A DNA stretch of 64,000 nucleotides, taken from NCBI GenBank assembly GCA_965232815.1, contig OZ247427.1:3038001-3102000 (forward strand). The letters run 5' to 3'. Both the position numbers and the translations under genes were made by a program. The notes under the pieces were generated by a model. It saw only the letters and a list, made by a program, of their open reading frames with translations, was not told the DNA's origin and ran no database searches. This DNA is from Bin87 sp026710825 (GTDB lineage: Bacteria; Chloroflexota; Dehalococcoidia; Lucifugimonadales; UBA3495). Below are positions 25,020-33,165 of this stretch, in pieces. How positions within the stretch are numbered: position 1 is the first letter of the stretch; every line of letters begins with the position of its first letter.

Positions 25020-26648
25020 ATGAGCAACAGCGAAAACGAACACCGCACGCTTTCCGGCGTGCCTGTGGAGCCTCTCTACACGCCTGATGGACTGGCTGCC
25101 GCAGATTTTGACGCGGAACGGGACCTGGGGAAGCCCGGTGAATTCCCATTCACGCGGGGGGCTTACCCGACCATGTACCGGGGACGGCTGTGGACGCGGC
25201 GGCAGATCGCCGGTTTCGGGACGGCACGGGCTACCAACGAACGCTACCGGTTCCTGCTGGCCCATGGGCAGACCGGGTTGAGCACCGACTTTGATCACCC
25301 GACGCTGACGGGGTATGACTCGGACCATGAGTTGGCCGAGGGCGAGGTTGGGCGCCTGGGCGTGGCGATTGACACCGCCGCCGACATGGGCGAACTGTTT
25401 GACGGGATACCATTGGATCAGGCCAGCGTGTCGCTGACGATTAACCATCCTGCCATCGTGCTGCTGGCGATGTTTCTGCACACAGCCGAGCGGCGAGGGA
25501 CGCCGTGGGCCGCGCTGAGGGGAACCGTGCAGAACGACTCGCTCAAGGAGTTTCACGGGCAGAAGACGTTCGCGCTTCCGCCGGCTCCGGCGCTGAAGTT
25601 GACCACCGACGTCGTGGAGTTCTGCACCGAGCACGTGCCCAACTGGTACACGATATCGATCAGCGGCTACCACACGCGAGAGGCCGGTTCCGACGCAGCG
25701 CAGGAGTTGGCGTTCACCATTGCTCAGGGCATGGCCTACGTGGAATCGGCGCAGCGACGGGGACTGCATGTGGACGCGTTCGCGCCCCGACTGTCGCACT
25801 TCTTCGGCGTACACAACGACTTTTTCGAGGAGATCGCCAAGTTCCGGGCGGCGCGGCGGATGTGGGCGCGGTTGATGAGAGACCGCTATGGCGCGACACG
25901 GGCTGAATCGATGCGGATGCGGTTCCACACGCAGACGCTGGGGTCCACTCTGGTACGGCAGGACCCGCTGAACAACATCCTGCGGGGCGGGTTGCAGGCG
26001 CTGGCGGCCGTGCTGGGGGGCACGCAGTCGCTGCACGTGAGCGGCTACGACGAGGCGTACGACATACCGTCTGAGCAGGCAATGCGGATCTCGCTGGCGA
26101 CGCAGATGATACTGGCTGAGGAGTCGGGCGTTGCTGCAACCCCAGACCCGCTGGGAGGTTCGGCATACCTGGAGACGTTGACCAACCAGCTGGAAGAAGC
26201 GGCCATGGCCTACATCGAACGGATCGACGGGATGGGCAACGGCAGCATGTTGGACGGGGTCCTGGAAGCCGTTGGGAACGGGTACATCGAGAGCGAAATC
26301 GCGCAGGCGTCGTATCGCTACCAGCAGAGGGTGGAGTCGGGAGACTACACGATAGTTGGCGTGAACGACGAATACAGGGACGAGGCGGCGTCGGCTGGAT
26401 CGCTTGAGTTGTTCGAGTTCGATTATGCGGAGGAGGAACGGCAGATAGAACGGCTCGTTACGAGCCGGCAGGGTCGGAGCGAATCGGATGCGGCGCGTTG
26501 CCTTCGGGAGATCGGCAAGACCGCGCGCGCTGACGGCAACCTGATGCCGTCGATTCTGTCGGCGGTGGCCGAGGGAGTCACGGAGGGCGAGATCATGGGG
26601 GCGCTGCGGGACGAGTGGGGCGAGTACGTGGACCCGGGCGTGTTTTAG
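25020..26648 (+). CDS. hcmA: B12-dependent acyl-CoA mutase large subunit, 2-hydroxyisobutyryl-CoA mutase type (methylmalonyl-CoA mutase family)
   Basis: A 542-residue substrate-binding subunit of a coenzyme-B12 carbon-skeleton mutase (TIM barrel; SGYHTREAG holds the catalytic-site His218). Methylmalonyl-CoA mutase has Tyr and Arg contacting the substrate carboxylate. Here those positions are Ile63 (RRQIAGFG) and Gln181 (HGQKTF), and Asp90 (LSTDFDHPT) replaces the usual Ala. These match Ile90, Asp117 and Gln208 of HcmA from Aquincola, with identical spacing (27 and 91 residues). The likely reaction is 2-hydroxyisobutyryl-CoA to or from 3-hydroxybutyryl-CoA. AGGAA precedes the ATG. The B12-binding subunit is next, and a CoA ligase follows it. 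No MeaB-like chaperone is in the window. Confidence 0.88.
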   Translation: MSNSENEHRTLSGVPVEPLYTPDGLAAADFDAERDLGKPGEFPFTRGAYPTMYRGRLWTRRQIAGFGTARATNERYRFLLAHGQTGLSTDFDHPTLTGYDSDHELAEGEVGRLGVAIDTAADMGELFDGIPLDQASVSLTINHPAIVLLAMFLHTAERRGTPWAALRGTVQNDSLKEFHGQKTFALPPAPALKLTTDVVEFCTEHVPNWYTISISGYHTREAGSDAAQELAFTIAQGMAYVESAQRRGLHVDAFAPRLSHFFGVHNDFFEEIAKFRAARRMWARLMRDRYGATRAESMRMRFHTQTLGSTLVRQDPLNNILRGGLQALAAVLGGTQSLHVSGYDEAYDIPSEQAMRISLATQMILAEESGVAATPDPLGGSAYLETLTNQLEEAAMAYIERIDGMGNGSMLDGVLEAVGNGYIESEIAQASYRYQQRVESGDYTIVGVNDEYRDEAASAGSLELFEFDYAEEERQIERLVTSRQGRSESDAARCLREIGKTARADGNLMPSILSAVAEGVTEGEIMGALRDEWGEYVDPGVF

Positions 26649-26683
26649 ACGATAACACCGGTCTGCGTTATAGTGTCGTCCGG

Positions 26684-27130
26684 ATGCAAGACATGGTTTC
26701 GTCGGGACAAGATGCGCGCACAAATCCGCCACGGGTGCTGCTGGCCAAGCTCGGGCTGGACGGGCACGACCGGGGAGTGAAGGTGATTGCACGGGCGCTG
26801 CGGGATGCGGGCATGGAGGTGGTGTACCTGGGCATGCGGGTTACGGCGGACCAAGTGGCGGCCGCCGCGGCTCAAGAGGATGTGGACGTGGTCGGCATCA
26901 GCATCCTGTCTGGGGCGCACATGCGCCTGATGCCAAGGATGGTAGACGCGCTGGAGCGGCATGGCCTGCGGGGCGAACGGGGCACGGACGACGTGATGCT
27001 GCTGGTGGGAGGGACGATTCCCGACGGCGACGTTGACGGGCTGCGCGAGATGGGCATCGACGGGGTATTCCCGGTGGGAACCTTCACCGGGGAGATGGTG
27101 CGATTCATCAACGAATCGGTGGGCCGGTGA
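26684..27130 (+). CDS. hcmB: B12-binding small subunit of the acyl-CoA mutase
   Basis: A 148-residue cobalamin-binding Rossmann-like domain. It has DGHDRG (D26-x-H28-x-x-G31), whose histidine replaces dimethylbenzimidazole as lower cobalt ligand, then SIL (73-75) and GG (109-110), the standard B12-binding signature. The size fits stand-alone subunits such as HcmB or the ICM small subunit. In methylmalonyl-CoA mutase this domain is usually fused to the large chain. It lies 35 bases after the large subunit and 6 bases before the CoA ligase gene. A longer frame from 26615 would overlap the mutase gene; the ATG at 26684 avoids that. Confidence 0.9.
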   Translation: MQDMVSSGQDARTNPPRVLLAKLGLDGHDRGVKVIARALRDAGMEVVYLGMRVTADQVAAAAAQEDVDVVGISILSGAHMRLMPRMVDALERHGLRGERGTDDVMLLVGGTIPDGDVDGLREMGIDGVFPVGTFTGEMVRFINESVGR

Positions 27131-27136
27131 CCGGAG

Positions 27137-28537
27137 ATGTCATGGCCGCCGAAATACGACCTATCGTATGTCCCCGCGGGTAGCGCGGAGCATTGGGACA
27201 AGCCGCTGGAGACCATGCCGCCGCAGGAGCGGGATGCGGTCATCCTGGAAAAACTGCGGGGGCAGATCAGGTACGCCTGGGAGAGTTCAGGGTTTTACCG
27301 GGAGTTTTGGGACAACGCGCCGGTTGACCCGGCCAATCTCCAAAGCCTGGAGGAGTTCGCGCAGTTGCCCATCCTGACCAAGGAGGAAGTCCGGCAGGAG
27401 CAGGAGGCGCACCCGCCGTACGGACGTTTCCTGTGCGTGCCGCCGGAGGGGGTGTACCGGATCCACGGGACGTCGGGAACTACGGGGCGGCCCACGGTTT
27501 TCGGCATCAGCCGGGGGGACTGGGACAGGATAGGCGAGGCGCACGCGCGGATCCTGTGGGGCGCAGGGATACGGCCGGCAGACACGGTGATGGTGGCGGC
27601 GGTGTTCAGCCTGTACGTGGGGAGTTGGGGCGCGCTGGTTGGCGCCGAACGGCTCGGGGCGACGTGCTTCCCGTTCGGCGCGGGGGCACCCGGTCAGACT
27701 GAGCGGGCGGTGGAATGGGCGCAGATGGTCAGGCCTGCCGCGCTGTACGCCACGCCGTCGTACGCGCTGTACATGGCCGAGACGGCGCGGGAGATGGGAA
27801 TAGACCCGCGTACGGATTTCGCGTTTCGGGTGATGTTCTTCAGCGGTGAGCCGGGGGCGAGCGTGCCGGCGACCCGCCAGGCAATCGAGGATGCTTTCGG
27901 GTGTTACGTGGTGGACCAGGGCAGCATGGCCGAAATGACACCTTGGATGACCAACGGCGGGTGTCGGCACCTGGAGCGGGGGATGCACCTCTGGCAGGAC
28001 ATCGTCTACACACAACTGGTTGACGCGGAGACGCACGAGCTCACGCCGATGGGGGGCGAAGGCGTGCCCGTTTACACTCACCTGGAGCGGGAATCGCAGC
28101 CCATGATCCGATACTGGTCGGGCGACATTGCGCGCTGGGAGATGATCGACTGCGCATGCGGGCGGACGTATCCCACGTTGACGTCCGGGATATACGGTCG
28201 CGCAGACGACATGCTGATCATCCGGGGGCAGAACGTGTTTCCCTCGCGGGTGGAGGACGTGCTGCGAGGTTGGGACGAATTCGGCGGCGAGTTCCGCATG
28301 GTGGTGGAGAGGGAACGCGGTTACCTCGACCGGTTGACGGTGCAGACGGAGGTTTCGGCAGGTGTCTGGGCAGCCGCCGGGGAAAGCGGCCCGCAGGGTC
28401 TGGAGGCGTTGCGCGGACAGGTGGGGGATACGCTGCGCCGGGCGTTGGGTGTTGGGGTGTCGGTTGAGCTGAAGCCCGAAGGGGAGTTTGAGCGTACGCA
28501 GTTCAAAGCCCGGCGGGTGATTGACCTGAGAGAGTAA
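27137..28537 (+). CDS. PaaK-like acyl-CoA ligase (phenylacetate-CoA ligase family)
   Basis: A 466-residue AMP-forming acyl-CoA ligase. The phosphate-binding loop reads HGTSGTTGRPTVFG, and YWSGDIARWEMIDCACGRTYP plus SGIYGRADDMLIIRGQNVFPS are the family A8/hinge region. Family members activate a carboxylic acid to its CoA thioester. It starts 6 bases after the mutase small subunit, so it probably supplies or recovers the mutase substrate; 2-hydroxyisobutyrate is the obvious candidate given the mutase residues. Phenylacetate is unlikely, since no paa genes are near. The ribosome-binding site is weak. Confidence 0.9.
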   Translation: MSWPPKYDLSYVPAGSAEHWDKPLETMPPQERDAVILEKLRGQIRYAWESSGFYREFWDNAPVDPANLQSLEEFAQLPILTKEEVRQEQEAHPPYGRFLCVPPEGVYRIHGTSGTTGRPTVFGISRGDWDRIGEAHARILWGAGIRPADTVMVAAVFSLYVGSWGALVGAERLGATCFPFGAGAPGQTERAVEWAQMVRPAALYATPSYALYMAETAREMGIDPRTDFAFRVMFFSGEPGASVPATRQAIEDAFGCYVVDQGSMAEMTPWMTNGGCRHLERGMHLWQDIVYTQLVDAETHELTPMGGEGVPVYTHLERESQPMIRYWSGDIARWEMIDCACGRTYPTLTSGIYGRADDMLIIRGQNVFPSRVEDVLRGWDEFGGEFRMVVERERGYLDRLTVQTEVSAGVWAAAGESGPQGLEALRGQVGDTLRRALGVGVSVELKPEGEFERTQFKARRVIDLRE

Positions 28538-28568
28538 CTTGCCTCGATGTTCACCAATTACGTGATGT

Positions 28569-29354
28569 ATGGAATGGCCCATTCCTGAACAGTTAATTTA
28601 CCGGCCCCCCAGTGTGCCGGGACCACGAGCGGAGGTAGGTGAAGTTGTGCCTGGCCTGCACCAGCGTGCAATGGTTACCACCAGCGCTTTCATCGTAATA
28701 ACACCCGATGCTGAAAGCGGAGAGTCGTCAATTACGGTGGTGGACGCGGGGTGGCGTCTTTTACACAATCGGCCGGTGCTGAATTATCTGCGCGAGTTGG
28801 GATACGGTACGGATTCGGTGTGTCGGTTGATTTCCACGCACTATCATCCGGACCATGTGGGCGGTATGGCGGGCCTGCGGCGGGCGACCGGAGCGCCGGT
28901 GTCAGCGCATCGGCTGGAGGCCCCGTACCTGGCCGGTGAGCCGGGCAGGAAGATTCCCAATCCGGTCAAACCACTCTGGCTGCGTCCTTTGTTTTGGCCG
29001 CTCATGGCGCCGATGTCCCCACCGAATTTTCCGGTGACGACCATACTCGATGATGGTGATTGCCTGCCGCTGTTGGGCGGCGCCAGAGTGCTGCATACAC
29101 CGGGACACACTCCGGGAAGCATCAGTCTGCATTTTCCCAACGAAGGGGTGTTGCTGGTAGCCGACGCGATACAACGTTACCAGGAGCGATTAACACTGCC
29201 GTCGCGTTGGTTTTCCAGCGACATGGAAGCGGCGAAAAAGTCAGTGCAGAAGCTAGCTTCCCTCGATTTTGAGATACTCTGCTTTAGCCACTTTGAGCCG
29301 ATGCGTAAGGGAGCGCGGGCTGCGTTGCGGTCGTTGGCCGAATATGTATCCTGA
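28569..29354 (+). CDS. MBL-fold metallo-hydrolase
   Basis: A 261-residue metallo-beta-lactamase-fold protein with the two-metal motif STHYHPDHVGG (H-x-H-x-D-H) and later metal ligands in HTPGHTPGS and CFSHFEP. The fold hydrolyses varied esters, thioesters or lactones. It starts 31 bases after the CoA ligase gene on the same strand, so a role as a thioesterase or lactonase on a pathway intermediate is possible. No signal peptide is seen. No clear ribosome-binding site precedes the ATG. Confidence 0.88.
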   Translation: MEWPIPEQLIYRPPSVPGPRAEVGEVVPGLHQRAMVTTSAFIVITPDAESGESSITVVDAGWRLLHNRPVLNYLRELGYGTDSVCRLISTHYHPDHVGGMAGLRRATGAPVSAHRLEAPYLAGEPGRKIPNPVKPLWLRPLFWPLMAPMSPPNFPVTTILDDGDCLPLLGGARVLHTPGHTPGSISLHFPNEGVLLVADAIQRYQERLTLPSRWFSSDMEAAKKSVQKLASLDFEILCFSHFEPMRKGARAALRSLAEYVS

Positions 29355-29404
29355 ACCACCCGCCGCATGACGGGGCGGGCAATTCCAAACAAGGACGATG
29401 CAGC

Positions 29405-30664
29405 ATGTCTGACGAGGTTATTGATCGCAACGATTCAGCCGAGAGCTTGCCGCTCCCATTGAAGGGAATCCGCGTGTTGGACGCGACACATATCGTCGCG
29501 GGGCCGTTCTGCTCATTGATCCTGGCGGACATGGGCGCGGAGGTGATCAAGATCGAGCGACCGAGGACGGGGGACCTGGCCCGAGGCCGCGGGCCGTTCA
29601 TCGGCGATGCCGACACCGGGCAGATGAGCAGCCGATTCCTAGGGGTGAACCGCAACAAGAAGTCGGTGACGCTGGACCTGCGGAACCCGACGTGCAAGCA
29701 AGCCTTTGAAAACCTGGTGTCCGAGTCCGACGTGCTGCTGGACAACTGGGGGCCGGGCGCCTTTCGCCGGCTGGGGCTGGGGTACGACCGCTTGAGCGAG
29801 ATCAATCCACGGCTGATTTACGCTGAGATCACGGGGTACGGGGACAGCGACGGAGCGCGGGGGCCATATTCGGACTGGCCGGCAAATAACCTGGCGATAC
29901 AGGCGATGTCGGGGTGGATGGAGCTAACCGGAGAACCGGGCGGCAGGCCGCAGGCGGTGGGCGACAACATGGGGGACTCAGTGCCCGGGGTCTGGACTGC
30001 TTTGGGCATCGTGCTGGCGCTGGAAACACGGCGGCAGACCGGGAAAGGGCAGCACGTGGACGTGTCTATGTACGATTGCATGGCGTCCCACGTGATCAGC
30101 AACATGAACGCCTACCAGGCAACGGGGCAGACGCCGGGGCGAACGCGACAGGCTTCGTTGAATCCAGGCTTCGTTTTCCAGGCTGCAGACGGTTATGTCA
30201 TCATGGCAGGCGTTCGCACTCGCGAGCGGCTGGCAGCATTGTGGGAACTGATCGGACGCACGGACCTGCCGGAGAGTGACGACCGGTACCTGCAGCAATT
30301 CCCGGACGCCGATTTCGTGTTTGAGGAAGTTATTCCCGCGATAGAGGGCTGGTCGTCGCAGCGGCCCAAGTGGGAGGTAGCCGGCAAGCTAACGGAGATC
30401 GGGTTTTCAATGGGGGTGACACAGAGCGTGGCCGATTTGGCGGACTGTCCGCAACTCGAGGCGCGTGGGATGTACGTTAGTACTAGCGATACGTTGGGCG
30501 GATCGTTCCGTTCGCTGGCCACGCCGCTGCGGCTGACGGCGTGCGAGCAAGCTCCGGCCGAAACGCCCCCGAAGCTGGGCGAACACAACGCAGAGATCCT
30601 GCGCACGCTGGGCGGACTCACGCCGGAGCAATTGTCGACGCTGGAGGCGGACGGCGCGGTGTGA
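29405..30664 (+). CDS. CaiB/BaiF family CoA-transferase (class III), first copy
   Basis: A 419-residue class III CoA-transferase, which moves CoA between carboxylic acids. Hallmarks are GIRVLDATHIVAGPFCS at the start, LADMGAEVIKIERP, and VDVSMYD, whose final Asp is at the position of the catalytic Asp of formyl-CoA transferase. The C-terminus closes with LGEHNAEILRTLG. It lies 50 bases after the MBL hydrolase in the mutase gene run. The donor and acceptor are unknown. A second family member follows with its own promoter. Confidence 0.92.
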   Translation: MSDEVIDRNDSAESLPLPLKGIRVLDATHIVAGPFCSLILADMGAEVIKIERPRTGDLARGRGPFIGDADTGQMSSRFLGVNRNKKSVTLDLRNPTCKQAFENLVSESDVLLDNWGPGAFRRLGLGYDRLSEINPRLIYAEITGYGDSDGARGPYSDWPANNLAIQAMSGWMELTGEPGGRPQAVGDNMGDSVPGVWTALGIVLALETRRQTGKGQHVDVSMYDCMASHVISNMNAYQATGQTPGRTRQASLNPGFVFQAADGYVIMAGVRTRERLAALWELIGRTDLPESDDRYLQQFPDADFVFEEVIPAIEGWSSQRPKWEVAGKLTEIGFSMGVTQSVADLADCPQLEARGMYVSTSDTLGGSFRSLATPLRLTACEQAPAETPPKLGEHNAEILRTLGGLTPEQLSTLEADGAV

Positions 30665-30680
30665 CCGCAGACCGGCACGC

Positions 30681-30709
30681 TTGCCCATTGCGGACTCGGC
30701 GCGTAGAAT
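30681..30709 (+). promoter_or_regulatory. Sigma-70-type promoter of the second CoA-transferase
   Basis: TTGCCC (30681-30686), a 17-base spacer and TAGAAT (30704-30709) lie just after the first CoA-transferase gene. A start near 30716 would leave a leader of about 100 bases. Confidence 0.6.
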
Positions 30710-30819
30710 TACGACACCTAGAAACGCCGCGCCTGATAGTTGCCGCGACGCCAAGGTCGTTCGCGCTTTCGGCTTGTCACAACTGCGGCTAACGAACCAA
30801 TTCATTAGGAGAACCGGTT

Positions 30820-32034
30820 ATGGCAGAAGCGAAAGGCCCCCTGGACGGGATACGAGTAATTGACCTGGGTCGGCACCAGGCCGGTCCGCGATGCGCCCAA
30901 GTGCTGGCTCGACTGGGCGCGGAGGTGATCAAGGTCGAACGGTTGGGCGGCGAAGAGACCCGCTACCACGCTCCCTGGGTTCGCAAGCAGTCCGCCTATT
31001 GGGTGCAGTACAACAGCGGCAAGAAGAGCCTGAGCATCGACCTGCGGAAGGAGGACGGCAAGGAAGTCCTCAAGAAGCTGGTGGGAGTGTCGGACGTGCT
31101 GCTGCAGAACTTCCGGCCCGGCACCATCGACGTCATGGGCTTCGGCTACGACGTGCTGTATGAGTTGAACCCGCGAATCATCATGGTGAACGTGTCCGCC
31201 TACGGTCAGTTTGGCCCGTACCGGGACCAGATCGGCTACGACCCCATCGGTCAGACCATGTCCGGCATCGCCATGGTGACTGGTGAAGAGGGGATGCCTC
31301 CGATCCGCGCCGGCGTGCCCATCATCGACCGTACGACCGCCCTGCACGCGGCCATCGGAACGCTGGCGGCATTGCACGAGCGCGAGTCGTCGGGACAGGG
31401 ACAGTGCATCGACGCGTGCCTGGCCGACACCGGCTACAGCTACACTGAAATCCCGATCACCGCCTACCACGGCGCGGGCATCGAGCCACGCCGAGGCGAG
31501 TCGGCCGCGCCGCCTTCGGGCACGTATCCCTGCGCGGACGGTTGGGTTCTCATCTCTGCGGGCGACCAGCACCACTGGCATCGCGTCTGCAACGCGCTGG
31601 GCAAGCCGGAGTGGCTGGAAGACCCTCGGTTCACCACGCGCCACGAGCGCGGCCGCAACGGCGAAACTGTGAACCAGGCGATGCGTGATCTCATGGCCAA
31701 CATGAGCATGAGGGAAGCCATCGCGCACTTCACGCACCACGACGTGGTCGCCGCACCGGTCAACACCATCGCCCAAGCCGCCGCCGACCCGCATCCGTGG
31801 GAGCGTCGCGCAATGGTCGAGGTCGACGACTTCCTGGCCGGCTCCATTGCCGTGTCCGGAGATTTCTGGCATTTCAGCCGCACGCCGGCCGTCGTGGGTA
31901 CGACCCCGCGCGTCGGCGAGCACAACGAAGACGTGCTCACGGGCCTGCTGGACTACTCGGATGACGAGGTGCAGGCGCTGTACGAGGCCAACGTGATCGG
32001 GAACTTCGACCACTACGACGAAATCCCCGGCTAA
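30820..32034 (+). CDS. CaiB/BaiF family CoA-transferase (class III), second copy
   Basis: A 404-residue class III CoA-transferase. It has GIRVIDLGRHQAGPRC, LARLGAEVIKVERL and the catalytic region CIDACLADT with the expected Asp. The copy is clearly divergent from the one upstream, so the two probably act on different acids rather than forming a duplicate. AGGAGA precedes the ATG. It ends just before a strong intrinsic terminator that closes the whole 25-32 kb run. Confidence 0.92.
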   Translation: MAEAKGPLDGIRVIDLGRHQAGPRCAQVLARLGAEVIKVERLGGEETRYHAPWVRKQSAYWVQYNSGKKSLSIDLRKEDGKEVLKKLVGVSDVLLQNFRPGTIDVMGFGYDVLYELNPRIIMVNVSAYGQFGPYRDQIGYDPIGQTMSGIAMVTGEEGMPPIRAGVPIIDRTTALHAAIGTLAALHERESSGQGQCIDACLADTGYSYTEIPITAYHGAGIEPRRGESAAPPSGTYPCADGWVLISAGDQHHWHRVCNALGKPEWLEDPRFTTRHERGRNGETVNQAMRDLMANMSMREAIAHFTHHDVVAAPVNTIAQAAADPHPWERRAMVEVDDFLAGSIAVSGDFWHFSRTPAVVGTTPRVGEHNEDVLTGLLDYSDDEVQALYEANVIGNFDHYDEIPG

Positions 32035-32054
32035 TCGGCCTGAATAGCCAATCG

Positions 32055-32088
32055 AGGAGGGGCGGGAATATTCCCGCCCCTCCTTTTT
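32055..32088 (+). terminator. Intrinsic terminator
   Basis: AGGAGGGGCGGGAAT and its perfect complement form a 30-bp uninterrupted palindrome (32055-32084) that runs into TTTTT. It ends the CoA-transferase transcript. Being perfectly symmetrical it must open a few bases at its centre to form the loop. Confidence 0.88.
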
Positions 32089-32112
32089 GTACTGAATGCC
32101 CGAAATCACGCC

Positions 32113-33036
32113 TCAAGGTATTTTCAAGTAAGTAGAATAGTCTCCGATGGAGTCGCTGCGAAGGTTCCCATCGGAACCAATGAGCAGGCCGTGGTACGTC
32201 TGGTTTTCCATTCGCATCCGACCCGACATTGTGCTCGGACCCTTCGTGATTTTTTCGCGCATGTCGGCTAATGCAGCGTTGGTTGCGGTGTCAAAAGGCA
32301 ACATATCAACCAGACCTTTCGAACGATATGCTAAATACAGGCCCGTCCAGATACAGAACAAATGCGCATACGAGAGGGTACCGAATTTTACGGCATTTAC
32401 GGCTTTGTACCTGAGGTTCTTTTGATGATCGAATTGTGCAGAACTGGAATTGGGCAACGCCAATTTTATTCCATCTCCAATATGAGCACCTTCGTTGTTC
32501 GCAATTTCTCTCAACAAATCTTTGGATGTGAACATGTGCCCATCGACTTCCAAGACCTTGGTGTTCGCCCACGCTTGAAATTTCAGCGGATCTCTTTCGT
32601 AGTCAAACGGCATGTCGATTAGGAATTCGTCGTCTTGAGCATGACATATCCCGTATAGCGGCTGGATCGTGGTCCGTTGTTGGTACTCCGGGATTTCTAT
32701 TGTCGACTTTTTCCCATCGGCCCAACCAAAAGTCATTGCAGGCCGTTGGAAATTTTGCACAATGGTAACGGAGCGTTGGTCAGGTACCGGGGGCTTCAAT
32801 GCGTGCAGGTTTGGATCAGAAAAGCAACTCTTGAGCAAATACCCATTTCCGTCAAGAAGCAATTTCCTGAGAGGGACAGATATACGCCTTGCAGAAACCA
32901 ATCCTCGGACGCCAGCGTTGCTTTGGTCCGCGTTTTTTATTTCGCTAAGCGCATCGCATATGTCCGCGATGCACAGGAAAAAGTTCAACACATGCTGAAC
33001 GTTGACATTTTCCCGAAAAGTCCACGTTTCAACCAT
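32113..33036 (-). CDS. Hypothetical protein, AT-richer than its surroundings
   Basis: A protein of about 307 residues that I do not recognise. It has an N-terminal helical part (NVQHVLNFFLCIADICDALSE), a middle with strand-like segments and a C-terminal half with KFGTLSYAHLFCIWTGLYLAY. It has no signal peptide. The codon and base use is visibly less GC-rich than in neighbouring genes (many AAT, TTT and ATA codons), which suggests acquisition by transfer. The ATG at 33036 has an AAAGAGA-like site; an in-frame GTG lies at 33078. It sits alone between a terminator and an LLM oxidoreductase gene. Confidence 0.65.
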   Translation of the reverse strand: MVETWTFRENVNVQHVLNFFLCIADICDALSEIKNADQSNAGVRGLVSARRISVPLRKLLLDGNGYLLKSCFSDPNLHALKPPVPDQRSVTIVQNFQRPAMTFGWADGKKSTIEIPEYQQRTTIQPLYGICHAQDDEFLIDMPFDYERDPLKFQAWANTKVLEVDGHMFTSKDLLREIANNEGAHIGDGIKLALPNSSSAQFDHQKNLRYKAVNAVKFGTLSYAHLFCIWTGLYLAYRSKGLVDMLPFDTATNAALADMREKITKGPSTMSGRMRMENQTYHGLLIGSDGNLRSDSIGDYSTYLKIP

Positions 33037-33165
33037 GCGTTTACAATTCTCTTTAGAGCACCGTTCGGGTTGTACCACGCCGGGGATGCCACGGTTGGTA
33101 ACCTTGGACCTTCCCGCGACGCTTGAAAAATGCTCCCCGACTGGAATTCTGCGTTAGATGTCGCA

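Noticed and set aside
25005..26792. 595-residue open frame on the minus strand
   Set aside because: It is antisense to the B12 mutase gene. It has no recognisable domain, is rich in Arg/His/Pro as expected for antisense of GC-rich genes, and the plus-strand protein is certain.
27287..28582. 431-residue open frame on the minus strand
   Set aside because: Antisense to the CoA ligase, with no family features and a composition typical of a mirrored GC-rich frame.
30805..32109. 434-residue open frame on the minus strand
   Set aside because: Antisense to the second CoA-transferase, Val/Arg/His-rich, and it runs through the terminator palindrome.
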